The notes below the pieces were generated by a model. The model ran no database searches. It saw only the letters and a program-made list of their open reading frames with translations, and was not told where the DNA came from. The position numbers and the translations under genes were made by a program. 64,000 nt of DNA from Ostreococcus mediterraneus (Eukaryota > Chlorophyta > Mamiellophyceae > Mamiellales > Bathycoccaceae): contig WMKK01000009.1 in the NCBI GenBank assembly GCA_012295225.1, forward strand, positions 517,909 to 581,908, written 5' to 3'. Below, in pieces: positions 29,390-37,972 of this stretch (positions are counted from its first letter, which is position 1; each line of letters begins with the position of its first letter).

Positions 29390-30136
29390 CTAGGACATCG
29401 AAAACACGATGTAAAGACAATAGAGCATCATGCACGGATATGTGACAATCATGCGCTTACCCTCGGACTGCGGCATGGCTTTGATGAGCATCGTCGATGC
29501 CTTTCTCGAGCTCCACATGACGCACGTCGCCGCGAGCGCCATACTCAACGTCCCCGTCTTCGACGGCAAAAACAAAACTATCCCGCTATACACCACCTCA
29601 GGCAACAGCGCATATCCTAAAATACTCCCACACCTATTCAAGCCAATACCTTCACCAGCGCCGATGATGATTTGATTCAACAACCAATACATCGCCAGCG
29701 ACGCGAGCGTGCTCCAGCCCAAAATGTACCCAAAGTGCAACTTCCCCGCCAACAAATTAAACGCCCCCATGGCCAAGCAAAACAACAGCGGTCCGGCTAA
29801 ATCCTCATCTGCGCTGTCTTCAATACGAAACGGATGGATGATCCCCATAGTTCGTCGATAAATCTGCTTCGGGTCCACGCCGAGCTCCTCCAACAGCGGC
29901 GCCTCGTCCTCGCCCGCGGTAAACGACGGCATTCGCGCGTGTCCATCACCAAACCCAAACCCCGAACCGCCACCCGCCGCTGCCGCCGACGTCTGCGCGT
30001 GCCCATACGCCCCGCCACCGCCCCCACCGGGCCCAGGATTCGCATACGCCGCGTAGTTTGGATACGCCTGCGCGTTGAAGCTCATGAATTCCATCTGTCC
30101 CCCGGGCGGTGGATGCCCCGCGCCTTGGTGCGCCAT
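29390..30136 (-). CDS. YIP1-domain Golgi protein (YIPF5/Yip1 type)
   Basis: Multi-pass membrane protein of the early secretory pathway that interacts with Ypt/Rab GTPases. The protein has 248 residues from Met at 30136. The first 70 residues are Gly/Pro/Tyr/Ala-rich. The conserved Yip1 region starts at LLEELGVDPKQIYRRTMGIIHPF. The DEDLAGPLLFCLAMGAFNLLAGKLHFGYILGW stretch, split by known family positions, precedes five hydrophobic segments. The motif GYALLPEV and the C-terminal TYPCMMLYCLY follow the family. The N-terminus was chosen at 30136 because the upstream frame lies in the divergent promoter shared with eL39. Confidence 0.93.
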   Translation of the reverse strand: MAHQGAGHPPPGGQMEFMSFNAQAYPNYAAYANPGPGGGGGGAYGHAQTSAAAAGGGSGFGFGDGHARMPSFTAGEDEAPLLEELGVDPKQIYRRTMGIIHPFRIEDSADEDLAGPLLFCLAMGAFNLLAGKLHFGYILGWSTLASLAMYWLLNQIIIGAGEGIGLNRCGSILGYALLPEVVYSGIVLFLPSKTGTLSMALAATCVMWSSRKASTMLIKAMPQSEGKRMIVTYPCMMLYCLYIVFSMS

Positions 30137-30335
30137 GGATGCCGATGCGCCGTTCGCGGTGCGCGAATGGATTGGAAACGCGTGCGAGTCTGTCGACGTC
30201 GTTCGCGCGCGCGTCTCGCGCCGTGGCGTCGCGGTCGACCGAGGCGCGCACTGGCGCCGAGTCCACTTCTTTCCGTTTTCTGAGCCCTGGATCAATCCAC
30301 CAATAATAACTCAAGAGCATCCAATTCATTGAGTC

Positions 30336-30347
30336 ATGATTGGTCAA
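30336..30347. promoter_or_regulatory. CCAAT-box 12-mer shared with the beta-amylase promoter
   Basis: ATGATTGGTCAA is the exact reverse complement of TTGACCAATCAT at 11708-11719. It lies in the YIP1/eL39 divergent promoter, 91-102 bases before the eL39 ATG. NF-Y binding is the obvious candidate function (inference). Confidence 0.5.
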
Positions 30348-30406
30348 GAGTCCCCCCACTCGGGGCGTCACCGCGAACGCCCTCGGTCGCGGTCGTCGAC
30401 GCCCCA

Positions 30407-30424
30407 TCCGTCTCTTTGCGACGC
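30407..30424 (+). promoter_or_regulatory. 18-base element shared with the uS2 gene
   Basis: TCCGTCTCTTTGCGACGC, identical to 23474-23491, ends 13 bases before the eL39 ATG. If transcription starts inside the pyrimidine tract, the leader would be only about 20-30 bases. Confidence 0.55.
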
Positions 30425-30437
30425 ACTTAGACGCGAC

Positions 30438-31209
30438 ATGGTACGTATGCTCGCGCGAGAGCGTCAACGATGCGCGCGCACGCGTGCGTTCCGCGCGCGC
30501 CGAACGCGGCGCGGTCGCGCGCGCGCGTGGGGCGGGTCGAATGCGCGCGCGGGCGCGGGCGCGCGGCTGGATCGAGCGCGAGGCGCGAGATCGCGCGTTG
30601 CGCAGACTTGAGCGTCGCGCGCGCGTGGTTTCGCGTCGCGCGCGCGTGCGAATGGTGTGCGAGTGTGGTTTGGTTGCATTCGTACGCGCGTCGCGCGCGC
30701 GCGATGGTCGCACGCGCGCGTGCGGGGCGTGGAAGGCGCGCATGGGACAGACCCTAAAACACAGGCTTGGCGCCCGAACGCGCGTGAACTGACGAAATGA
30801 TTGCGTTTTCCTCACACAGCCGTCCAACAAGACTTTCAAGATTAAGAAGATTTTGGGGAAGAAGCAAAAGCAAAACCGCCCGCTTCCCCAATGGATCCGT
30901 ATGCGTACCGGTAACACCATTCGGTACGTATTTTGAGCGCGCGTTTAGGTTTTTTTGGCGCCTTTGACCGTCGCGAAACGGCAACCATCGCGGCGTATTT
31001 GATCGTGGCGCGCGTGTGTATGACGTAGTCCGAACAAATCGTGTTTTTGTTCTCGTTTACCGCGCTTGAGATTACGAGATGGTGATGTTGAGTGTGTGCG
31101 CACGAGAGATTTCCTTTTGGACGCGCGAGACTGACTAAGAGTGTTTTTGTACGCGCGCAGCTACAACGCGAAGCGTCGTCACTGGCGTCGCACCAAGCTC
31201 AACTTGTAA
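30438..31209 (+). CDS. RPL39: 60S ribosomal protein eL39, three exons
   Basis: Smallest large-subunit protein, lining the peptide exit tunnel. Exon 1 is only the ATG (30438-30440), exon 2 is 30820-30923, exon 3 31161-31209; introns are 379 and 237 nt, both with GTACGT donors. The spliced product has exactly 51 residues, the family length, and matches eL39 throughout: [35 protein letters not shown] and [15 protein letters not shown]. The gene is invisible to single-frame reading because each exon is short. Both introns carry ACTGAC about 25-30 bases before their acceptors. An exon consisting of just the start codon is a common arrangement for ribosomal-protein genes. Confidence 0.97.
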
Positions 31210-31632
31210 GTGAGTGAGCGTGTTATGGGCGAGAACCCGCGTCGGATCCCGTATAGCGTTCATCACCGTCGCGCACCGTCGCGGTATCGCGCGTCTCTGC
31301 TCACAGAGACGTCTCGCGCACCGCGCGCGCTCGACGGCGAACAAACTGGGATGCGCGCCGACGCGCGGTCAGAAACTTTAGCGGATTTCATCAATATGAA
31401 CTAGTTCATGATATACACACTCGCGTGCCTCTCTGAAGAAGACAACACGCCGTTCTATCTATCGTTTCATCGTCGTCTACTATTCGTTACACGTATGCTC
31501 GCGCCGCTTTCCTCGCGCGAAGAGATATTTCTCACCCGTCGCCGCCGTCGCGTATTACACGACCCACCCACCCCCATGCGCGCCAAATATCCCATCCCCT
31601 ACGCACCCACCGCCGCACCACGCACGCCCCAC
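31210..31632. other. Convergent 3' region, eL39 and endosulfine
   Basis: 423 bases between two stop codons. An AT-richer part (31380-31530) probably holds both poly(A) regions. The rest, to 31632, is C-rich on the plus strand (CCACCCACC-type runs, 31560-31680). No RNA gene or coding frame is supported. Confidence 0.45.
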
Positions 31633-31878
31633 TCACCCCCCACCCGTCGCCGCACCCTCCGTCGTCGCCGTCCCCCCCCCATCCTCGCTCGCGCCCCGCG
31701 CTCCGCGCTCGCGCTGCTCGCGCATGGCCCAATCCGCGCTATCAAACCTCGCCACCGCGCGCGCGATGAGCTTGGGTTTCCCCACCGCGCCGTACTTGGC
31801 CTTAAACGCCTCGCTCGGCTCGCCATTTTCCGTCATCGTCGGCGTCTGCGTCGTCGTCGTCGTCGCGTCGAGCGGCAT
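31633..31878 (-). CDS. Endosulfine (ENSA/ARPP19) family protein
   Basis: Small unstructured inhibitor of PP2A-B55 that is active once phosphorylated by Greatwall-type kinase. The protein has 81 residues. The family core is visible: KAKYGAVGKPKLIARAVARFDSADWAMREQ. FDSADW is the plant/algal form of the FDSGDY phosphorylation site, with the target Ser in the third position. The C-terminal 25 residues are Gly/Ala/Thr-rich. The short length and the single diagnostic motif keep confidence moderate. Confidence 0.72.
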   Translation of the reverse strand: MPLDATTTTTQTPTMTENGEPSEAFKAKYGAVGKPKLIARAVARFDSADWAMREQRERGARGASEDGGGTATTEGAATGGG

Positions 31879-32233
31879 GAATGATCGCGCGATTCGATCG
31901 AATCGAATGCCGCGTCAGCGTGTGTCGGAGTCGCGTGGGTACACACACGCACAAAGACACGGTCGTACGTGGTCATGACTGGTAAACGCAGGGGGTACAT
32001 ACACCGTTGTCGTACTCTGCGATGGAATCCGCCGTGTGCGCGTGACGCGCGTGTGATGCCGCGACGGGCGACTCGGAAGAATGTGGGAAACGTAGGCGTA
32101 TGGGATATACAGTATTGGAATGAGTGGTCCATGGACCGCGCGTGTGTGTGCTGTATAGGGGGATGATGGTGTGGAGTATGGGGACGTCGCCGGATGTCCG
32201 AATTTTCGTGATGACGTCTGCGTCGCGGTGGCG

Positions 32234-32281
<48 letters not shown>

Positions 32282-32468
32282 GGTCGCATACGTCGACGCA
32301 GCGCGGCGTGGAACGCCCGTCGTCACAGTGCGTGGTGTGCGTTCGCGGTGGTGTGTGGTTCGTGGACCGCGCGTACGCGACGCGAGAGGGTGTGGTGATC
32401 GGTCTCTTGGATTGATTTTGGATTTGATTTGATTTGATTTGATTTCGTTCGGTGACGCGTCGCGCGTG
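31879..32468. promoter_or_regulatory. Divergent promoter region with CGA microsatellite
   Basis: 590 bases. A (CGA)n run lies at 32239-32275, and a (GATTT)-type pentamer run at about 32412-32442 ends close to the next start codon. Open frames on the minus strand are Arg/His/Thr-rich repeat translations. I see no TATA box and no accepted gene. Confidence 0.5.
32239..32275. repeat. (CGA)n microsatellite
   Basis: About twelve uninterrupted CGA triplets in the promoter between the endosulfine gene and the gene at 32469. Confidence 0.9.
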
Positions 32469-34061
32469 ATGGTGATGATGACGACGACGGCAGCGATGAC
32501 GGCTCGCGCGGTGGTGTCGCACCAGCGAGGGGCGGTGCGCGCGCGGGGGCGTGGTGGGGCGAGGGCGGGGACGACGGGGAGGATGCGGGCGGGCGCGACG
32601 CTGGCGGGACGCGGAGGACGACGGGACGCGCGCACGGCGTCCACGACTGGGGGTGCGGGTGAGGATGAAGGCATGGAGGATATATCATCGATGTTGGAGG
32701 CGGCGGCGGCGGCGGCGGATATTGGTTCTGGTGGGGGTGATAAGATTGTTGAGAAGGAGAACATGGTGAGCGAGACGATTGTGAAGAAGAAGGCGAGCCC
32801 GTCGACGGCGACGTCTTCGTCGAAGAAGCCACCAGTCTTGGCTGCGAATGCGGTGAATTTCGAGTTTGATCAAAAGAAGGTGGAAGAGCTCCTCAAGGCT
32901 GTCGGGGATGGCGCGAAAGATCCGGAGGTAGTAGCCAGAGCGGTGGCGGCGGTGGTCGCCGCGAGCACGGTGGCGACGCTCGCGGCTGAGCCAATTTTAG
33001 CGGCGGCGGGCGCGGCGTCGGCGGTGGCTGTCATTAAGGCGCTCGAGCTATTGACTGGTGAAGACGAACTCAACACAACGGCGTTCGGGGACTTGTTGAA
33101 GAATCTCAACAAGGCGGTGAAGCCCGTAACTGACAAGGCGAAGGATTTGAGCCAACAAAAGTACGCTCAAGACGCCATCGAAAGGGTGAAAAGCGTGGCG
33201 GATTTCGACCGATCTTTCGATGAAGTTTTCGAAGGCTTGAACGAAAAGATCCCCACGATGTTGAATAAGCCAAAGAAAGAAGCAGATCCCAAGCCCACGC
33301 CTGTGGTTGAAGCCAAGGCTGCAGCGCCGCCGGCGCCGCCCAAGCCCGTGGAAGCGGTTGCGCCCACGCCCATGGAAGCGGTTGCGCCCAAGCCCGTGGA
33401 GAAGGTTGCGCCCAAGCCCGTGGAAGCGGTTGCGCCCAAGCCCGTGGAAGCGGTTGCGCCCAAGCCCGTGGAGAAGGTTGCGCCCAAGCCCGTGGAGAAG
33501 GTTGCACCGCCCGCGCCTGCACCTGTGCCCACGCCCGCGATGGCGTCAACCGCGGAAAAGCCACTGGAGAAGGTTGTCGAGGAGCCGAAGAAGAAAGCAG
33601 CGGTTACCACGGCGTGGTCGAACGACCTGTTGAAGTTGCAGTATAGTGAGCAAGTGATTGAGGACATTCGCATTGCTGATGCTAATGCCCTCGAGCGTTC
33701 GCGAGCGCGTCGCCTTGGCTTAGACTTCACGCCGTTGCAGCCAAAGAAAATGTCAGAGACGGTCACGTTTGTCACGGCTTCGACTTCGGCTTCGACGCCC
33801 GTTACTCGTAGTGTGAGCTCGGGTGATTTCAAAGCAGGAGAAGTTGTTTCAGCTTTGAACAGCTCGAGCCCGCCTCAAAGTACCACCCAGCGCGTGCGCT
33901 CTGCGCTCGGTATTAGCCAAAAAGACGATCAACAGCCGGCGGTTCCGTCGAAGTACGTGCCGGCCCAAAAGCAGGAGAAGAAGCCCTCATGGTGGATGGT
34001 TTTCCTCGCCGCCATGGCTGCTTTTGCCTTGTTTGCGTTCATCATTCGTGCGATGATTTAA
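32469..34061 (+). CDS. Tail-anchored, probably plastid-targeted protein with PKPVEAVA repeats; unknown function
   Basis: Not recognised. The protein has 530 residues from Met at 32469. Residues 1-60 are Arg/Ala/Gly/Thr-rich like a transit peptide. About residues 130-210 hold an Ala/Val-rich, moderately hydrophobic stretch (VVARAVAAVVAASTVATLAAEPI) that may be membrane-associated. About 285-350 is a proline-rich octapeptide array of the form APKPVEAV or APKPVEKV, encoded by near-perfect 24-base repeats at 33340-33510. A single C-terminal transmembrane helix (WWMVFLAAMAAFALFAFII) ends the protein. The layout suggests a membrane-tethered protein with a flexible spacer. Convergent with the next gene, 66 bases apart. 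Confidence 0.75.
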   Translation: MVMMTTTAAMTARAVVSHQRGAVRARGRGGARAGTTGRMRAGATLAGRGGRRDARTASTTGGAGEDEGMEDISSMLEAAAAAADIGSGGGDKIVEKENMVSETIVKKKASPSTATSSSKKPPVLAANAVNFEFDQKKVEELLKAVGDGAKDPEVVARAVAAVVAASTVATLAAEPILAAAGAASAVAVIKALELLTGEDELNTTAFGDLLKNLNKAVKPVTDKAKDLSQQKYAQDAIERVKSVADFDRSFDEVFEGLNEKIPTMLNKPKKEADPKPTPVVEAKAAAPPAPPKPVEAVAPTPMEAVAPKPVEKVAPKPVEAVAPKPVEAVAPKPVEKVAPKPVEKVAPPAPAPVPTPAMASTAEKPLEKVVEEPKKKAAVTTAWSNDLLKLQYSEQVIEDIRIADANALERSRARRLGLDFTPLQPKKMSETVTFVTASTSASTPVTRSVSSGDFKAGEVVSALNSSSPPQSTTQRVRSALGISQKDDQQPAVPSKYVPAQKQEKKPSWWMVFLAAMAAFALFAFIIRAMI

Positions 34062-34127
34062 GTGCGCTATTATTCGTATCTGATTGTGACATAATTTACA
34101 CGCATATGCATAACTTACAAATTCCGT

Positions 34128-37088
34128 CTACGTCTTGAGTAAGATTTCGAGAATGCTATCTGGAGTAATGCGAAGCACGTCCTCGTCATCCGCTATGAGA
34201 GTGTCTGGGACTTTGAAAATCTGCAACACTTGTACCGGTTTGACTCTAAACTTCATCGCAATATCCTCTCGAAGCTCAAGGTACGTTTGGCGCCCGTAAG
34301 GAATCTCGCGGTAGTAGCGTTCGTTCGGAACCTTCACCTTCAACGTCACCGCAATGTCATCTGTGGCGACAATTTGCTTATCCATCGCCTTGGCACGTAT
34401 GCGGCGAGTGTTATCAATGACCGTTGCAGCATCTTCCGGGCTAAGCACCGCTGCTTCTTGCAGCTCAGTGAAGAATCTAATCTTCAACGTCTCTGGTCGA
34501 AGCTTTGCTGGTACCGATGCCCGACGATTGATGGTGAGATGCACGTCCAACAGGAACCCATGCTTGACATCATACACCATTTCCATCGTGGGCAAGTATC
34601 CCTCCCAGCGCGTGATGTCTTCTTCTGTCCATCGCACGCGTTGAAGTGAGTTATCAGAATCAGCTATACCGTCTTCTCCGATGATTGACTTGAGCGCTAA
34701 ATATTCATCCAACGCCGGCAAGTTGAGTGGCTTGTTTACCTTGATGCGATAGGAAATCGCCCCAGCAGACTTGTCGTCGATTTCTCTGGTTAAATAGTAC
34801 ACAGCGTACGCGACACCGACCCACACGCCTATGCTTAAAATGAACCACACGAGCGGTTTATTCATGAATGGGTCGACGATGTACGCTCGAGCCCATTCGG
34901 TGTGCACCACGCTCCACTCTCCGGTGATGCGGTCGAGGAGTTCAAACGCCAACAATCCCGCGAAGATGAATTGCATCGTGTACAAGCTTGTACCTTGCGT
35001 ACTATTTGATTTGAGCTGCATCAACATATCTCCACTATTGCCACGAATATCCTCTTGCAAGCGCAAGGACTGCGTTTCAGCAACAGTGTCAACCATGATG
35101 CGCAAACCCGTGATTTCCTCTCGCGCCGCGACGAGAATTTTGCGCATATCCTCCACACGCACCACTAAGTCATCGAGCATGACTTTCAAGTTGAGAATCT
35201 TGTATAATCGTAAACCGCTTTCGTCCTTTGGCACGATGCGAATGCTCGTGTCTTGCTCGATGGACTCTTTGAGGTACACTAAGATTTCTTCGAGTAAAAT
35301 AATATCTCTAGACGTCTCGGCGAGCGTGTGACGAATGTTTGCCACGCTATTTGGATCTTCTTCGTGATGCTGAATCATCTGTCGAGCGAGCTTGAGAATA
35401 TCGTCCGTCATAAAAATGCGGTTAAACACGTTGTGTACAAAGACATCTCGCGACATGAGAGACAAATACATCAACATCACGGGCTCCTGAGCCTTGGCGT
35501 TCGGGCCGATGAGCAAGATACCGTGTGAACCAGTAATGACGACATCACGATCGCTCAAATCGTGCGATTCGTGCGTGTCTCCGAGCACTTGTCGTAATTC
35601 GTTTTCGAACGCATCTTTATCCATGTACATATCCGCAGCTTGCTGCGGCGTCGCTCGCTCCGCGATTATGACGTTAATTTTATCACGTCGTTCGGCATTT
35701 CCTAAGAAGACAGTTTGCAGTAAATCCCGCTGGTGATCACTCAAGAGCGAATCTAAAATAGTACTCGAGTCCATGTGCACGTCAACGAGTAAACGCGCGA
35801 GGTTATCGAGGGAAATGTTTTCCAAAATTCGATCCATAACTGACTCAATCATCAATCCGTGCACTATGGTGCCATCTTTTCTGAGATGAATCCCAAAGTG
35901 CTCAATCTGAACGATGCCGTCATCTTCGGGAAAGTGTACTTGCGCTTCGATGTTCGTAAATGTCGTCATGTCGTGATCGAGAATGTTGACATTCGTCAAA
36001 CCAGCTGGAATTTCGCACTGCGCGTTGGTGGACTCGTGGTCGACTTCCGGGGTGAAAAAACCACCTTGGCATCGATCGTTAGATCCAAGCTTCAAATTGA
36101 GTTTGACGATTTGATTAACCCCGAATGGAATCCACTCACCAACGAGTACAGTGACGTTTGAAATCGTAATCACCTCATCCAAGTCGTCACGAATTGTGCT
36201 GTCTTTGGTGGCGCTTTCAGACGCGCGATGCGAGTTTGACGACGTCATTGGCCCGCCAATTCGTCGTAAGGCCAATGGCAAATACGGTGACACAACGTAA
36301 GAAACATCTTCAACATCAGTAATCGTAGACTCGAACGAAATGGTGTCATTACGTAAATAAAACGTCTCATCTTCCCACGCCACTTGCAACAACTTGCCGT
36401 CGGCGACGCACAACTCATCGACGAGCTGCCTGTCCTCCTCAGTCATACGCTTACTCACCAGCGCTAAACCAGCAGCGGTAATTTGAAACGCTAAAACGCT
36501 CTGGTGCTCACTCGAACTCAATCGCAAGCCTCGAATGAGCTCACCTTCGATCAAATCATCTAAATCATCCACGCCTTCTTGCGACACGTTGAGATACACG
36601 CGCGTATTCTTCACCACCGTTGACTCTGGCGCGTAATCATACTCGAACACCTTCTGCACGATGCCCTCATAAATCAACACAAGTAATGGCAATTTCCTCA
36701 CCCACTGTTCTTTCTCGTACACCGTCTGCGCACAGTTGGAGTACTTGCTCACCAAATATAACAACTTCAGGTGCGACACCGTCCAGTAGTCGTCATGAAA
36801 CTCTCGCTTGACTTTCGGCGTGAGCTGCGACGTTCCAGCGCGCGGATCCGCCAAAGGTTTATCATCATAACTCATCAATCCTCTATTCGCCCCGAGCGGG
36901 GCTCTGGCGATCGCCCCGTCGTCGCGCGCACTAAAGTTCTCGCGCGTTCCCCCCGCGGCTCTCGCCGAGCCATCGTCACCCTCTCGCCGCGCATTCGCGC
37001 TCATCCGCGCGCGACTCGCGGCGACGAGCGCCTCTTGCGATTGGCGCGATCCCCTTTCAGCGTCACGCGCGATGTCCTCGTGCGACAT
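34128..37088 (-). CDS. Large two-transmembrane protein of unknown family (986 residues)
   Basis: Not recognised. From Met at 37088: basic, Ser/Arg-rich N-terminus (1-90); a compact region starting REFHDDYWTVSHLKLLYLVSK; beta-rich central part (about 170-420) with VEDVSYVVSPYLPLALRRIGG; an alpha-rich part (about 430-700) ending in a long helical stretch (LKVMLDDLVVRVEDMRKI onward); two hydrophobic helices near 700-725 and 743-765; then about 220 residues ending in a possible ubiquitin-like fold (YYREIPYGRQTYLELREDI, ILEILLKT). A long helix before two close transmembrane segments recalls CorA topology, but there is no GMN motif. The even composition and absence of low complexity after residue 90 suggest a conserved protein. 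The frame is open to 37478, but that part overlaps the divergent promoter. Confidence 0.85.
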   Translation of the reverse strand: MSHEDIARDAERGSRQSQEALVAASRARMSANARREGDDGSARAAGGTRENFSARDDGAIARAPLGANRGLMSYDDKPLADPRAGTSQLTPKVKREFHDDYWTVSHLKLLYLVSKYSNCAQTVYEKEQWVRKLPLLVLIYEGIVQKVFEYDYAPESTVVKNTRVYLNVSQEGVDDLDDLIEGELIRGLRLSSSEHQSVLAFQITAAGLALVSKRMTEEDRQLVDELCVADGKLLQVAWEDETFYLRNDTISFESTITDVEDVSYVVSPYLPLALRRIGGPMTSSNSHRASESATKDSTIRDDLDEVITISNVTVLVGEWIPFGVNQIVKLNLKLGSNDRCQGGFFTPEVDHESTNAQCEIPAGLTNVNILDHDMTTFTNIEAQVHFPEDDGIVQIEHFGIHLRKDGTIVHGLMIESVMDRILENISLDNLARLLVDVHMDSSTILDSLLSDHQRDLLQTVFLGNAERRDKINVIIAERATPQQAADMYMDKDAFENELRQVLGDTHESHDLSDRDVVITGSHGILLIGPNAKAQEPVMLMYLSLMSRDVFVHNVFNRIFMTDDILKLARQMIQHHEEDPNSVANIRHTLAETSRDIILLEEILVYLKESIEQDTSIRIVPKDESGLRLYKILNLKVMLDDLVVRVEDMRKILVAAREEITGLRIMVDTVAETQSLRLQEDIRGNSGDMLMQLKSNSTQGTSLYTMQFIFAGLLAFELLDRITGEWSVVHTEWARAYIVDPFMNKPLVWFILSIGVWVGVAYAVYYLTREIDDKSAGAISYRIKVNKPLNLPALDEYLALKSIIGEDGIADSDNSLQRVRWTEEDITRWEGYLPTMEMVYDVKHGFLLDVHLTINRRASVPAKLRPETLKIRFFTELQEAAVLSPEDAATVIDNTRRIRAKAMDKQIVATDDIAVTLKVKVPNERYYREIPYGRQTYLELREDIAMKFRVKPVQVLQIFKVPDTLIADDEDVLRITPDSILEILLKT

Positions 37089-37395
37089 GGGCGATTTCGG
37101 CGCGCGTGCGTGCGCGAATGACGACGGGCTACACGATGCAGGCCGTTGAGTCGATTCGACGCGCCGCGCGCGCTCGACCGCGGCCGCGAACGATCGCCCC
37201 GCGGCGCGCGCAGGGGGGTTGGGAAAATTATTTCCGAGCGAACTCGCGCGCGCACCGCCGCCGCGCGCGCCGCGCGACGCTCGAGTGTGCGTTGGAGCTG
37301 CGAAAAACGCACATCGACAGCGCCAGTCATCGCCGCGCCGCCCGCGACAATCACCCGATCGCGCGCGCCGCAATCGACGCTCGATCGCGCGAACG
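37089..37395. promoter_or_regulatory. Divergent promoter region, large membrane protein and PPIL1
   Basis: 307 GC-rich bases between two opposed start codons. Both strands are open across most of it because of base composition. No TATA or CCAAT box is seen. Confidence 0.4.
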
Positions 37396-37926
37396 ATGTG
37401 CGACGACCCGAAGTGGGGCCCCGACGAGCAATTCGGCGCGCCCGAAGTCACCTTGCACACCTCGCACGGGCCCGTCACGCTCGAGCTGTATTACAAGCAC
37501 GCGCCCAAGACGTGTCAAAACTTTTTTGAGCTCGCCAAGCGCGGGTACTACGACGATGTCGTGTTTCATCGCGTGATTAAGGACTTTATGATTCAGGGCG
37601 GCGACCCCACGGGCACGGGTCGCGGCGGTGAGAGCGTGTTCGGAGGGAAGTTTGAGGATGAGATTTCTAAAGGGTTGCGTCACGTCGGGGCGGGGATTTT
37701 AGTGATGGCGAATAGCGGCCCGAATACGAATAAGAGCCAGTTTTTTATCACCTTGGCGCCGACGCCTTGGTTGGATGGTAAGCACGCCATCTTTGGACGC
37801 GTGAGTTCGGGGATGAGCGTCGTGCGGGCCATTGGGGCGGTGAAGGTTGACAAGAATGACCGTCCGTTGAAGGAGGTTAAGATTTTACGTTGCGAGTGCG
37901 ACGACAAAGGATTTAGCTGGTACTAG
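37396..37926 (+). CDS. PPIL1: Peptidyl-prolyl cis-trans isomerase, PPIL1-type cyclophilin
   Basis: Single-domain cyclophilin; PPIL1 is a spliceosome component that binds SKIP. The protein has 176 residues from Met at 37396. Catalytic-site residues are present: FHRVIKDFMIQGGDP (catalytic Arg), FGGKFEDE, MANSGPNTNKSQFFITLAPTPWLDGKHAIFG. The start VTLHTSHGPVTLELYYKHAPKTCQNF is the short-loop PPIL1 form, without the divergent loop of cyclophilin A. No targeting peptide. Convergent with gamma-SNAP, 46 bases away. Confidence 0.93.
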   Translation: MCDDPKWGPDEQFGAPEVTLHTSHGPVTLELYYKHAPKTCQNFFELAKRGYYDDVVFHRVIKDFMIQGGDPTGTGRGGESVFGGKFEDEISKGLRHVGAGILVMANSGPNTNKSQFFITLAPTPWLDGKHAIFGRVSSGMSVVRAIGAVKVDKNDRPLKEVKILRCECDDKGFSWY

Positions 37927-37972
37927 CGTTTGTTATTCATACAATGTTGTTTAGTGTAGACGTGTGTGTGCG

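Noticed and set aside
8641-36902. CCCCGAGCGGGG-type palindrome at about 8640-8652 and 36890-36902 as a regulatory site
   Set aside because: Both copies lie in coding sequence (VAP exon 1 and the N-terminus of the large membrane protein), where the residues explain them. Chance is likely in GC-rich DNA.
34128-37088. CorA-type magnesium transporter
   Set aside because: Topology is suggestive (long helix then two close membrane helices), but the GMN signature after the first helix is missing and about 220 residues follow the second helix.
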